DNA of 64,000 nucleotides, taken from NCBI GenBank assembly GCA_039881045.1, contig JAYWVB010000008.1, positions 1,075,105 to 1,139,104 on the forward strand, in the 5' to 3' direction. Source of the DNA: Chaetomium olivaceum (lineage: Eukaryota > Ascomycota > Sordariomycetes > Sordariales > Chaetomiaceae). Below the pieces are notes generated by a model. The model ran no database searches, had not been told where the DNA came from, and worked only from the letters and a program-made list of their open reading frames with translations. Of the stretch, positions 20,906 to 30,881 are shown piece by piece. The translations under genes and the position numbers were made by a program. Within the stretch, counting starts at the first letter, position 1; every line of letters begins with the position of its first letter.

Positions 20906-23009
20906 TCACCAATCATCATCATCATCCTCATCATCTACGAGCTGTTAGCAAATCATCAATCTACTCCAAGCAAACGGACAAGACTTACCACTCCGGCTAA
21001 CTTTCTCCTTCCTCTTCTGCAACGCCGCGGCCAGCGCATCCGCCATACCACCTCCGCCAGCGGCCCCAGCTGGAACACCGGCGGGCGGTAACCCGCTGCC
21101 GTGCGGCCCTGTATCGCCGCCGCCACCACCGCCGATATTGACTCCGCTGCGGTCGCGGATCTGGGAGCGGTCGACCTTCTTGAGCGAGGCGATACCGCCC
21201 GCGCCGCGGATGCCATCGAGCACGGCCGAGCGGGTCTGGTCGCCTCCTGCCGGTAGGGGCGGGGCTGGGACGCTGGACGAATAGCCGGAATCGCGGTTTG
21301 GTGGAGGGGGAGGTGGAGGTGGTGGTGGCATGCCGCCCATGGCCGGGCCTGGAGGAGGAGGAGGAGGCGGCGGCGGCGGCGGGCCTCCACCCATGGGAGG
21401 GAGAGGCGGAGGCGGAGGGGCACTCGATGAAGGAAGGGGTGGGGGCGGAGGGGCATTTGATGAAGGGAGCGGCGGTGCTGGAGGTGGCGCGGGTGGTGCA
21501 CTGGATGTAGGGAGAGGCGGTGCCGGAGGCGCGTGGGATGAAGGCAGCGGCGGCGGAGCAGGCGGAGGCGGGACCGGGCTTCTAGCCGGGAGTGAAGGAG
21601 GCGGCCGTGAGCTCGGCGGTGGGAGAGGTGGCGCGCTCGCAGCGGGGGCCTTTGGAGGCAATGGCGGGGGAGCGGCTGGAATATGGGCATGAACTGGCTC
21701 CCGCGATGGAGGAGGAGGAGGAACGGAACCGCGACTCGGGGGTGGTGGAGGCACATTTCGCTGACCGGTAAAGGGCGGCGGAACAGCATGTCGCTGTGAC
21801 GGCTCGGCATTCTCGATCGGCGTCTTGGGTGGCCGAGGTGGAGGCGGAGGCCCGGGGGGGAGGCGACGGTACGGCCCGAGGGGGGTCTGAGCGTGCGTAT
21901 TTCCCAGCCTCCGCAAGAGGCGGGGGAACGGCAAACCTAGGCCGAGCAGGCGGCGGGGGTGACTCCCGAGCCGGTGCCGGTGCTGGTGTCGGTTCTGGCT
22001 CGAATTTACCGGACCGCCTCGGCGCTGGGGGTGGCGGCGGGGCTGGTCCTCGCTTTGGGGCCGGGGGGGCCGGAGGTGCAGGGGCTGCTTCGGGAACTGG
22101 CCTGGGAGGTGCCGCGGGTGGAGGGGGGGGCGGGGGCGGCGCTCTCAGATTGCCTCCGGGCGGATTGGAAGGCGGTGGGGGAGGCGGGGGAGGTGAGGGG
22201 ACCGGTTGGTTGGCCTGAGCTGCCTGCTCCTCCTTGAGGAAGTCGACAATGAAGTCCTGGTTATCGCGGATGAAGTCGTCGGTCAAACCTTTGGATTTCA
22301 AATCCTCCCCAAAATGCTCCCTCCATTGGGGGTCAAAGGCATCCAACTTTGCAAACCTAGGCGGTGCTGCTGGGAGCTCATGGTATCCATTCACGCTCCC
22401 CGACCGGTTGTCTCTCACTGGGGCAGATACCCGCGGTGATTCGGGCGGTGTGGGGGCTGACGAGTGTCGATGTCCCCCGAAAAGGCCGCCGAACAATCCG
22501 TGGTGCTTGTGGTGGTTTGAGGGCGCCGCTCCTCCGAATGGCGTCTTCAGCGTTGCCTTGCTAGCATTCTTTTCCCGGTCGTTCATCTTCTTCAAAAATT
22601 GTTTTGCCTCCTTCTCGTCGACGAAGGATAATCCGGCCAGACAATCTTCCAGCTCGAAGGTGTGGAAGAAGACGCGGTCCTGGTTGTAACTCCAATTTTC
22701 ATAAATCTCCTGATCCCATATCACGCCCCGGTTTCCGGGCTGTTCGCAGGTTAACGAATCATGTCTGATGATGTGTGAGCCCTAATCGAACGGACATACC
22801 GAGATATCCACCATCTTGACCCAGTAGGTGTTGCCGACGAGATCATTCGCCAACACGACGGCACCCTGCAACCCTGTGTATGTCCATTTTGATCGGTTGG
22901 GATGGGCTACGTAGAGCCTAGCCACGGCGACGGCGTGGATCTTGTTGGTCTGCTTGGGCACGAAGCGCTTGACGATCTCGCGGTCGTCGTCGCTGAGGAT
23001 GGAGGGCAT
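20906..23009 (-). CDS. las17: Las17/WASP homologue, Arp2/3 activator
   Basis: Three exons: 22800-23009, 20989-22739 and the tiny 20906-20934. The WH1 domain spans the first two (MPSILSDDDREIVKRFVPKQ, KWTYTGLQGAVVLANDLVGNTYWVKMVDISPGNRGVIWDQEIYENW, FHTFELEDCLAGLSF). A linker (HFGEDLKSKGLTDDFI, a GBD-like segment) and several hundred residues of polyproline follow, then a WH2/central region (TRSAVLDGIRGAGGIASLKKVD, MADALAAALQKRKEKVSRSG). The last exon adds the acidic tail DDEDDDDDW-stop, which binds Arp2/3. The protein drives branched actin assembly at endocytic sites. One frame break sits in C runs near 21860-21885 within the proline region. Confidence 0.88.
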
Positions 23010-23840
23010 GGCCGGGGAGGGAAGCCGTTCGGGCGTCGGGTCTGCGGCTGCGTGCTGCCAAAGGTATCGTATCAGAGACGCAAATATCAATGACGATATC
23101 TAAAGAGACGGCGAGTAAGGGCGCACGACTGTCGGTCCTGTTGCAACTCGTGTATTGACCGTCTCTCCCGCTGCGTGCGTCAGCGGCCGGACGAACACCC
23201 AGGCAGCGCTAATTGTGGCCAAGTCGGGTCGCATCCAAGGTTCGGCGTTATCTTGCCGAGGAGGGGGCTGTCGATGCTCGTCCGATGGATGCGGGAGACT
23301 CGCTCGGTGCGCAGTCGTGGGCTGAAAAAGCAATTGGCAATGGCGCGGGAGTCGGTACGAAGATATCGACGAGATCGGGTTCGGAGGCGGATTCGCAAAC
23401 TTAGAGCTGGTGGAAGCTTCCTTGACTCAGGCCTGCATCACCAAAGCCACAAGTTCAGGGGACGCCGACTGGTGGGGGCGCTTCATTGCTGACAAGTTGG
23501 GGTCCATTCTGCTGGGGCTCAGCCACAGATGCCTAAGTGGGGACCGTTTATTCCAGTTTTCGTGCCGAGCACTTACACAACCTTGTGCATACAATACACA
23601 CAACCTGGAACATGGCATTTACAGATTACACGGTACAGCGGACCTCCGGCGACGGTCGAACACAGATCTGGCGCCTGGCTATTCTTGTACTTTGTTAGGT
23701 AGAAAATAAGTTTATTTGATCACGCAACCATTCCTAGCTTAGAAATACGGTCCAACCCTCTTTGGCGTCACTCATTAACTCGTAAACTTGAAACAACGCC
23801 GTACCATGTACAACAGGTACGATGAGTACTCCATACCCAT
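23010..23840. other. Intergenic region right of the WASP homologue
   Basis: WASP 5' flank and 3' flank of the small minus-strand gene. Short frames show no protein character. Nothing else seen. Confidence 0.5.
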
Positions 23841-24112
23841 CTACTTATTCAACTCCTGTGCCTTGGCTCGGCGCTCCTCCTTGGTCCCCTCCTCCTCGAC
23901 GTTGAACTCCTTGGGGATCGCGGGACCGGGGTGCGCAGTGTGTGCCTGGAAGGCATTCTTCACGGTATCGGTTGCCTTCTGCAGCGGGTTGTCACCGGTC
24001 TAATTCCGCATCAGTATTGATTATCGACAGCAAAACTTACAGAATTTGCAGGCTCATTGCTTACCGGCTGGTTGGTGTCCTTTTGCTGCTGGGTTGTCTT
24101 GGAAGAGTCCAT
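23841..24112 (-). CDS. Small hydrophilic conserved-looking protein, 68 or 76 residues
   Basis: Exon 1 starts at the ATG at 24112 (MDSSKTTQQQKDTNQP) and exon 2 is 23841-23999 (TGDNPLQKATDTVKNAFQAHTAHPGPAIPKEFN...EEERRAKAQELNK in outline), ending TAG. Two in-phase donors exist: GTAAGC at 24064 (65-nt intron, 68 residues) and GTAAGT at 24040 (41-nt intron, adds VSNEPANS). The product is charged, Gln/Lys/Glu-rich, has no signal or membrane segment, and contains one probable amphipathic helix. I do not recognise a function. Confidence rests on clean phase, good splice sites and composition. Confidence 0.6.
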
Positions 24113-24879
24113 GATGTTTGATAAGTTGTCGATGACAGGGATTTCTATTAACAAAGCGGGTCGGGAATTCGAGATGGAAGTCGTTCTTTAGGAGTAATTG
24201 CGAGGCCCTTTATGGTTATGGGGGAGCGGTATGAAGAAAAAACGAAGTGTAAGGGGATTGATTGTAGCCAACTCGAGTTATTTCCCTTTTGAACCCAGTC
24301 TTGTTGAGGGGTGGGTTTGTACGCGCACTTCAGATGGCGTGTCCGGTGACAATGACGTCGTTTTTCAAAGCCCCACGCGGCCTACGGGTACCGAGGTGTC
24401 GGGTTCCCTCTCTGCTTAAAAGAATCAAGAACTAGTCGCTATAAGGATAAGAAACCACTCATCAGGCAGGAAATCCCACTACAGTCGACCTGCCAATATG
24501 CTCGGCGCCACTCGCTCCACTCCGCTTTCGACCTTCCCTCGGCTTCCTTCCCGCCCTAACATCCTCCGACCATCAGCCGTGGCCAAACGAGCAAGTCAGC
24601 TTGAAGCATTCTCCACAATACACTCAAGTTCTCTAATCAAGTTTTCCTTCCCTTTTCCCCGTAACATCTTGCGCTTCCTCTTCCGATCCTGGCCATTAGC
24701 GGCTATCGAGCCGAGAGATTCGCAAACTTCTGCACGCTCGAAAAGAAATGCAATCTCTTTGAGACAGTGTTGATTCTAGAAAGAAATCCTAATGATTTGC
24801 GCAGAGATTTCCGGCCGGGATGCATGTGCCGTTGTCGGGGCTGGACCAGCCCTCGTCATTCGGATCCCCATCTCGGACT
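24113..24879. other. Intergenic region
   Basis: 5' flank of the small gene. A pyrimidine-rich stretch with an open frame at 24498-24773 (Ser/Arg/Phe-rich) lacks splice or domain support and is not called. Nothing else seen. Confidence 0.5.
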
Positions 24880-25720
24880 CTAGCTGCTCGCCGTCTCCTC
24901 GGAGTCGGGAATTGTTGTGCTGGGGCGCCGCGGACGCGCAGCCACGGTATGAATATTCGACAGCCGCTCGGGTGCTGCCGGGCTAGGTGTTTCGGTGAAA
25001 GGAGCCGTTGGGCTGCCGTCATACGCACGGCTAGGCGTTTTGGTGAAAGGAACCGTCGAGCCAGCAGATGGGGTCTGGAGCCTGCGTCGCTGCGGTTGTG
25101 GCTGTTCTCCGGACGAGCCGGTTGCCGGCCAGTCTCGCTTCTCAGCGGCTGGAGGACCTTGGTCGGCAAACCGCTGTGCCCTTGTATCGAAATTCTACGA
25201 AGTTGTCTTCATCAAGGCCAAGTATCTCTTCTAGCAGCTCCACAGCACGGTCGGGATCAACCTACACCTTTTCACCAGACTCGCTCGCATCGGCCGCCTC
25301 TTGCTGAATGTCATAAAATGCGCTGAGGTAGGCAAGCATCTGGTGGTCACGCTCGTTCTGTGGCTTTCGGAGACCGTAAAGTTGATTGGCGTACTTGGGA
25401 AAGTAGGCCGGATCGGGTTCTTGGGCGCCGCGGCCTTGGGTGAAGATGGGAATGGGGCGGATTCGGGCTGTCGGGTTCTTGAGCTTGCCGTTACGGGCGC
25501 GGACCTCGATCTGCCTCATAGTAATCTGCATTTCCCCCATTGTAATCTTCATCTCCCCAACATCGGTCTTGAGCTGGCGAACGTCGGTCTTGAGCTGGTG
25601 AACGTCGGTCTTGAGCTCGTGGATGTCGGCCTCGACTCTCTCAAACCTGGCATTTGTTTCGGTCCGGAAGGCATCGATTTCCGCCTTAACAAAGACCTGC
25701 GTGGCCACTTCTGAACTCAT
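24880..25720 (-). pseudogene. Coiled-coil fungal family gene, apparently degenerate
   Basis: From the ATG at 25720 (MSSEVATQVFVKAEIDAFRTE) a heptad coiled coil runs through three near-identical units (ELKTDVH, QLKTDVR, QLKTDVG) and GEMKITMGEMQITM. Next comes NPTARIRPIPIF and a helical region (YANQLYGLRKPQNERDHQMLAYLSAFYDIQQEAADAS). A TAG at 25262-25264 stops the frame, yet coding-like sequence continues in frame as VDPDRAVELLEEILGLDEDNFVEFR, then a Pro/Thr/Ser tail in another frame ends at 24880. I believe similar proteins occur as multi-copy families in Sordariales, with unknown function. Either the gene truly ends at 25262 (152 residues), or it is a broken member; the continued sequence favours breakage. 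Confidence 0.55.
24981..25055. repeat. Two-copy 48-nt tandem repeat
   Basis: A 27-nt unit at 24981-25007 recurs at 25029-25055 with four changes (GGCTAGGTGTTTCGG versus GGCTAGGCGTTTTGG and so on). It corresponds to PFTETPS/PFTKTPS peptides in the tail of the coiled-coil family gene. Confidence 0.7.
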
Positions 25721-26348
25721 TGTCGTCGACTCAGATATTGTCTTCTTGTCCGAGGTTGTGCGGGATAGTGGTAACAATGAGTGTTTTGGTGGCAATGGGT
25801 AAAGGGGTGTTTTGGGGAACCGCGTATGGAGCTTTTGGGTAGACAGGAATTCGGCGGGAATTCACGTGACTTCGCATCGCGGGGGGATTCTCATAGGTAC
25901 CATCGCTCCACCCCATTTGGTTCTGAAGAGTTGCACGAAGCTCGGCGATCCTCGACACTTGACAATGCGCCCTCCCGAGCCGTTATGTGTGGGTGGCGCC
26001 AGATAGTAGTTGGAGTAAAGCGCTTCATTCACTATCATAACTGACCACCCGATTCAGCGGCCAGACGCTCGATTCGTGCGCTACATGAATTCTACCCCTT
26101 TCGGCGCCAGCTCCCATCCATCGCAGCCAAATACAGTATAAATAGTCTCTTTACAAGCATATCGCACGTTGACATGGGTATGGGTTTGGCGGACCAGGGT
26201 TGTTGAGTGACGTTTGGGCTCGTGCGACGAGCGTAAATCTTGGCACATTTTCGAGGCGGCCACTCCCAGACAACTATACCAGCAACTAAACCCATCCCAG
26301 CGGCACTCATGTCCCCTTCAAGATCAGACATCGAGTAACGCGCCCCAT
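25721..26348. other. Divergent region, coiled-coil gene / XPF
   Basis: About 630 nt with no gene. Nothing recognisable beyond promoter sequence. Confidence 0.5.
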
Positions 26349-29269
26349 ATGTCGGTTGCCGAGAACCCACAACCCATGCAGCCTGTGAAGCTCTCGCTGC
26401 CTCTGGTACGTCGGATGAAGTGCCCCTCCGTTTAACTTATCGAGGTCGTCTCTTATTCTTCACCTGGATTTCACACTCATACCCTCCCCCTTTCTAGGTC
26501 TACCAGCAGAAGCTCTTTGAGGAGCTACGGAAGGAGGATGAACTCGTGGTTCTGGCTCGGGGCTTGGGACTCATCCGGCTCGTAGTCAATCTCCTCCACT
26601 CGTACGATGCCGCGGGGAACAACCTGATCGTCATCGTAGCAGCCGACGATAGGGAAAACGCCTGGATTGGCGAAGCCCTCGCGGAACATGCCGCCATCAG
26701 CATGTCGTCCCGTGCCCGGGGGTTGACAGTGGTCAACACCGACTTCACCAGCGTAGGAACCCGCGAAAAAATGTATGCGTCTGGGGGCATCTTTAGCATC
26801 ACCTCCCGAATCCTGGTCGTCGACATGCTCACCGGACTTTTGAACCCCGAGACTATTACGGGTATGGTCGTATTTCACGCTGACAGGGTTGCCGCAACGT
26901 CCTTGGAGGCCTTCATTCTCAGGATCTACCGCCAAAAGAACAAGGTCGGTTTCCTCAAAGCCTTCTCGGACAACCCAGATCCCTTCACCACCGGCTTCGC
27001 ACCGCTGGCCACCATGATGAGAAGTATGTTTCTTCGGAAAGCTTCGTTGTGGCCGCGCTTCCACGTGCACGTAGCTGAGGCCTTGGAAGGGAAGAAGAAG
27101 GCAGAAGTGATCGAGCTGGAGGTCCCCATGACAGATGCCATGCGTGATATACAAAATGCCATCATGGAATGCGTTGAAATCAGCATCCAGGAGCTCAAAA
27201 AAGGCAACACTGGGCTAGAAATGGACGATTGGGATCTTGACAGCGCCCTGCTCAAGAACTTCGATGTCATTGTCCGCCGTCAACTGGATCCTAACTGGCA
27301 TCGCGTCAGCTGGAAAACGAAGCAGATCGTGGGCGACCTGACCGTTCTCAGGAATATGCTCCACTCCATCCTAGCGCTTGATGCCGTTTCCTTCCTCCAG
27401 CAACTCGACACCATCCACGCCGCCCATTCGCCGGCTCCCGGAACGACGAGGCAAACACAGTCCCCGTGGCTGTTCCTGGACGCCGCGGAAACCATTTTTA
27501 ATACCGCAAAGAGGCGGGTATACTCTAGCAGTCAGAGGCCGGGCCCAAATGTCACTAATATTGATTCCTTGCGGCCTGTCTTGGAAGAACTGCCCAAGTG
27601 GTCCGTCCTGGCCGAGGTGTTGGAAGAAATCGACAGGGACCTCTACTTTGAGCCCGCTGCTCGCGATGACTCGAATGGTACCATCTTGATCATGTGCTCT
27701 GACACCGACACATGCCGGCAGCTTCGCGACTACCTTCAGACTATGCACGTCAAGCCAAGGACAGAGAAAAAGGTCGAGGAATTCCACGACCCAGAAGAGG
27801 ACAAGCCGTCAGCTGCTTTCATGATGAGGAGGAAGTTACGTAACTACCTGAAGTGGAAGCGGGAATTTGCCCAGGTAAACGCCAATCTCTTCTCAGAGAA
27901 CCAGAAGGCCCTCACCGGCGCAGTCGACCCCCGCCTAGGCCACGCGAAAAGTAGGGCTGCCGCAAACAAGAGACGCCGCATCCGTGGTGGCGGAGCGTCA
28001 GGCGCCGCACCCGGTCGCCTCGAAAATGGTAGTGTTGCGCAGTACTTTGAAAAGCCAGGAGAGGTGGCCGAGCTGATGGCCGAGGTTCAAATTACCGAAG
28101 AAGAGGGGAAACAAAAAGAAGATGTCGTCGCGGACCCCCTAGAAGACATGGACGACTACTACCAGTTGTACGAAATGCAAGACTTAGTCGTCATTCACGC
28201 GTACGACGGGGATCTTGACGAACACATTCTAGAGGAGATCAAACCGAAGTACATCATCATGTATGAGCCGGACGCTGCCTTCATACGGCGGGTCGAGGTC
28301 TACCGCTCGTCCCACAACGACCGGAACGTGAGGGTGTACTTCCTCTATTACGGAGGGTCTGTCGAAGAACAACGCTACCTCTCCAGTGTCCGCCGCGAGA
28401 AGGACGCCTTCACCAAAATGATCAAAGAGCGCGCCGGCATGTCCCTCGTCATGACAGTCGATGCGCACGGCGCCGAAGACCCACAGGAAGCCTTCCTCCG
28501 CACCATCAACACGCGCATCGCGGGCGGTGGCAGGCTCGCCGCGACCGCCCAGCCGCCACGAGTTGTCGTCGACGTGCGCGAGTTCCGCTCCTCCCTCCCG
28601 TCCCTCCTGCACGGCCGTTCCATGATCATCGTGCCCTGCATGCTGACGGTCGGCGACTACATCCTCAGCCCGGCCGTGTGCGTGGAGCGCAAGAGCATCG
28701 GCGATCTCATCAGCTCCTTCAAGGACGGCCGGCTGTTTGCGCAGTGCGAGGCCATGTTCCAGCACTACCGCAGCCCCATGCTGCTGATCGAGTTCGACCA
28801 GAACAAGAGCTTCACGCTCGAGCCCTTCGCCGACCTGTCTGGCAGCCTGGCCAGCGTGAGCGCTGCCAGCGCGGGCGCCCACGACCTGCAGAGCAAGATC
28901 GTCTTGCTGACCCTCGCCTTCCCCAAGCTGCGCATCATCTGGTCGTCGTCGCCGTACGAGACGGCCGAGATCTTTGAGCGGCTGAAGGCGCAGGAGGACG
29001 AGCCGGACCCGATCGCGGCGGTTAGGGCGGGGCTGGACGGCGATGCTGATCCGCAGGCTGAGGGTCAGGTGTTCAATCCGGTGCCGCAGGAGATGCTGGG
29101 GGCGGTGCCGGGGGTGACGCAGAAGAATATCATGAACTTGGTGCTGCAGACGGAGAACATCAGAGAAGTGGCTAATATGACGGTAGAGGAACTGAATCCA
29201 CTAGTTGGGAAAGAGGCTGCGGGCCAAATTTGTGGCTTCTTTGCGAAGGATCTGTTGGAGGACGAGTAA
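26349..29269 (+). CDS. mus-38: XPF/Rad1 structure-specific DNA endonuclease subunit
   Basis: Exon 1 is 26349-26405 (MSVAENPQPMQPVKLSLPL) and exon 2 is 26498-29269, giving 942 residues without a break. The N-terminal two-thirds is the degenerate SF2 helicase-like module of XPF (GLGLIRLVVNLLHSYD, RILVVDMLTGLLNPETITGMVVFHADRV, ILRIYRQKNKVGFLKAFSD). The ERCC4 nuclease starts near residue 707 (VVVDVREFRSSLP) and keeps the catalytic VERKS motif near residue 748 (CVERKSIGDLISSFKDGRL). A tandem helix-hairpin-helix follows near residue 876. With its ERCC1 partner it cuts 5' of bulky lesions in nucleotide excision repair. The symbol is that of the Neurospora orthologue. An internal basic stretch (KRRRIRGGG) may be a nuclear localisation signal. 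Confidence 0.93.
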
Positions 29270-29618
29270 TGAAGCGTGATAATGAACGATACACATCGTT
29301 GCAAGATACACACACATGTCACAACATCGCCAGGACTATTTGCGCATTTAAACAGGTAAAGTAGTTCGCTCTATAAACAACGTAACAAATGATAAATCAA
29401 CGACTATGTATAACCAGCCTGCCTGCTAAAATGCAACGCTTCCCTCCCATCCTCTCTCCCCCTCGCATTTCTCAAAGAGCCTGTCGCTCAGGGTATTGGG
29501 GTATCTCATATGATGCATCATATATCGTGGTGGCGCGAAGAACTAAGAAAAGCCTCCGCACGCTTCCGCCCGCTAGAAGGGCAATCTCTCCCTCCATCTA
29601 GCCTCCTCGCCGCGGCTC
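29270..29618. other. Convergent intergenic region
   Basis: 3' flanks of XPF and the small membrane protein gene. Nothing gene-like seen. Confidence 0.6.
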
Positions 29619-29951
29619 TTAGACGACGTGCCTGCGCCTGCCGAAGCCGCGGCGCCTGCCGGTGGTGGTGCCATGGGTGCGGCCGGCGCTATGGCGGCGG
29701 CGCCCGCCGCAGGTGTTGCAGGTCAGGAAGCCGACGATGATATCGAGGAAGTTGACGATGCCGTTGACAATGGCCATGATAATGCCGCCGATGCCGTTGA
29801 TGATGGCCATGATGGTCCGCCCGATGGTGCGGAAACAGGACTGGATCTGGAAAGGGGGGGTAATATGTTAGTATGGGTGGGTGGGAGGCTTGTTGGTGGA
29901 GCTCTAGCTCTGGAATGCGTGCGGACTTACGCAAGAGACGACGGCGCCCAT
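29619..29951 (-). CDS. Small conserved fungal membrane protein, 82 residues
   Basis: Exon 1 is only 21 nt (29931-29951, MGAVVSC); exon 2 is 29619-29846 (IQSCFRTIGRTIMAIINGIGG onward). The 84-nt intron has a perfect TACTAAC branch point. Two hydrophobic Ile/Gly/Asn-rich segments (IMAIINGIGGIIMAIVNGIVNFLDIIVGFLTC) are followed by a CNTCGG motif and an Arg-rich tail (GRRRGFGRRRHVV). The MGAVVSC start, with a glycine at position 2 and nearby cysteine, could be lipidated. I recall the same architecture (MGAVVSCIxSxFRxIG, intron after Cys) in other filamentous ascomycetes, with no known function. It lies between two DNA repair genes, which need not mean anything. Confidence 0.7.
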
Positions 29952-30881
29952 TTTGATGGTGTAGTTTAAGTTGGGTTGGTGATGGTTTGTTTTGGTGGTT
30001 TTGCTGCGTAGCCGACTTCGAGTTTTTCTTAGACTTGAGGTTGTCTTGTGTTGTGGTGTGTGATGCTTGTTTGGTTTGTTCTGTTGGATAATAAACTTGT
30101 GAACTTAGAACTGAGAGGCGGCATGATATATGTATTCCAAATGGCAACTGGCTGTTGGGTATGTCAAAGTGGTCAGTGACGTCACTGACTAAACCATCGG
30201 TTTCCATCCCGCTTGTTCGCTACTGGCTGCAAATCATTTTGGGCTCAAACCCAACCATTGACATTTTCGGCTCCCCTTGCAGCACTCCAAGGCCGCATAC
30301 AACGGGGCAAGACATCTTGGTGCGTTTGTTTCCGCCCTGTTCTCATGGGCCGATGATGACACCGGGCCGGAGAAACAGGACAGATTTTGTGGGGAGTCGT
30401 AGAGGGCGCATTGTCTCAACAGCTAACCTGAGCCAACCAAGCAAATTTCAAGGAGGGCCAGTTGCAGTGAAGTCATTCAGCCGCTGGCCTTCGTTCCCTC
30501 GGGGGGTCGCATTGAACACACCATGACGTCATTAACCGTCGGGTCTGGCCGGTGGGCAACCGTTGGGCTTGGCTCCTCCCACCACGTGCGGACCCACCCG
30601 TAACCGTGGTCACCCCTGACACATTACGGACAAGAACATGACGAACCCATGGAAGCATGCTGCCCCTTTCTTCAAACTTGTAGTATCCTTATAAGCGACG
30701 GAATACCAGACGCCAAGGGTTTTGGGGGCATAATCATAAACGAATACCTGGGTATCATTACCACTCATGCCACCGTGATCATGAAAACGCCGGGCAACCC
30801 TTTCCCCTCCCTTTTCCTACCTAGCCCGTCCCACCTCCTCGTCCCGCCTAGATCACCGAGACTCGTTACTTTTATCCCCTC
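29952..30881. other. Intergenic region, small membrane gene / Smc5 3' end
   Basis: About 930 nt. The part next to 29952 is the leader of the membrane protein gene (T/G-rich). A GTGACGTCACTGA palindromic CRE-like site lies at 30176-30188. Nothing else gene-like. Confidence 0.5.
30176..30188. promoter_or_regulatory. CRE-like palindrome, possible bZIP site
   Basis: TGACGTCA with symmetrical flanks (AGTGACGTCACT) about 225 nt upstream of the 82-residue membrane protein gene. This is the canonical CREB/ATF-type bZIP core; occupancy is inferred only. Confidence 0.4.

Noticed and set aside
24498..24773. 91-codon plus-strand frame MLGATRSTPLSTFPRLPSRPN
   Set aside because: Superficially presequence-like but ends without a body and has no splice extension I can support.
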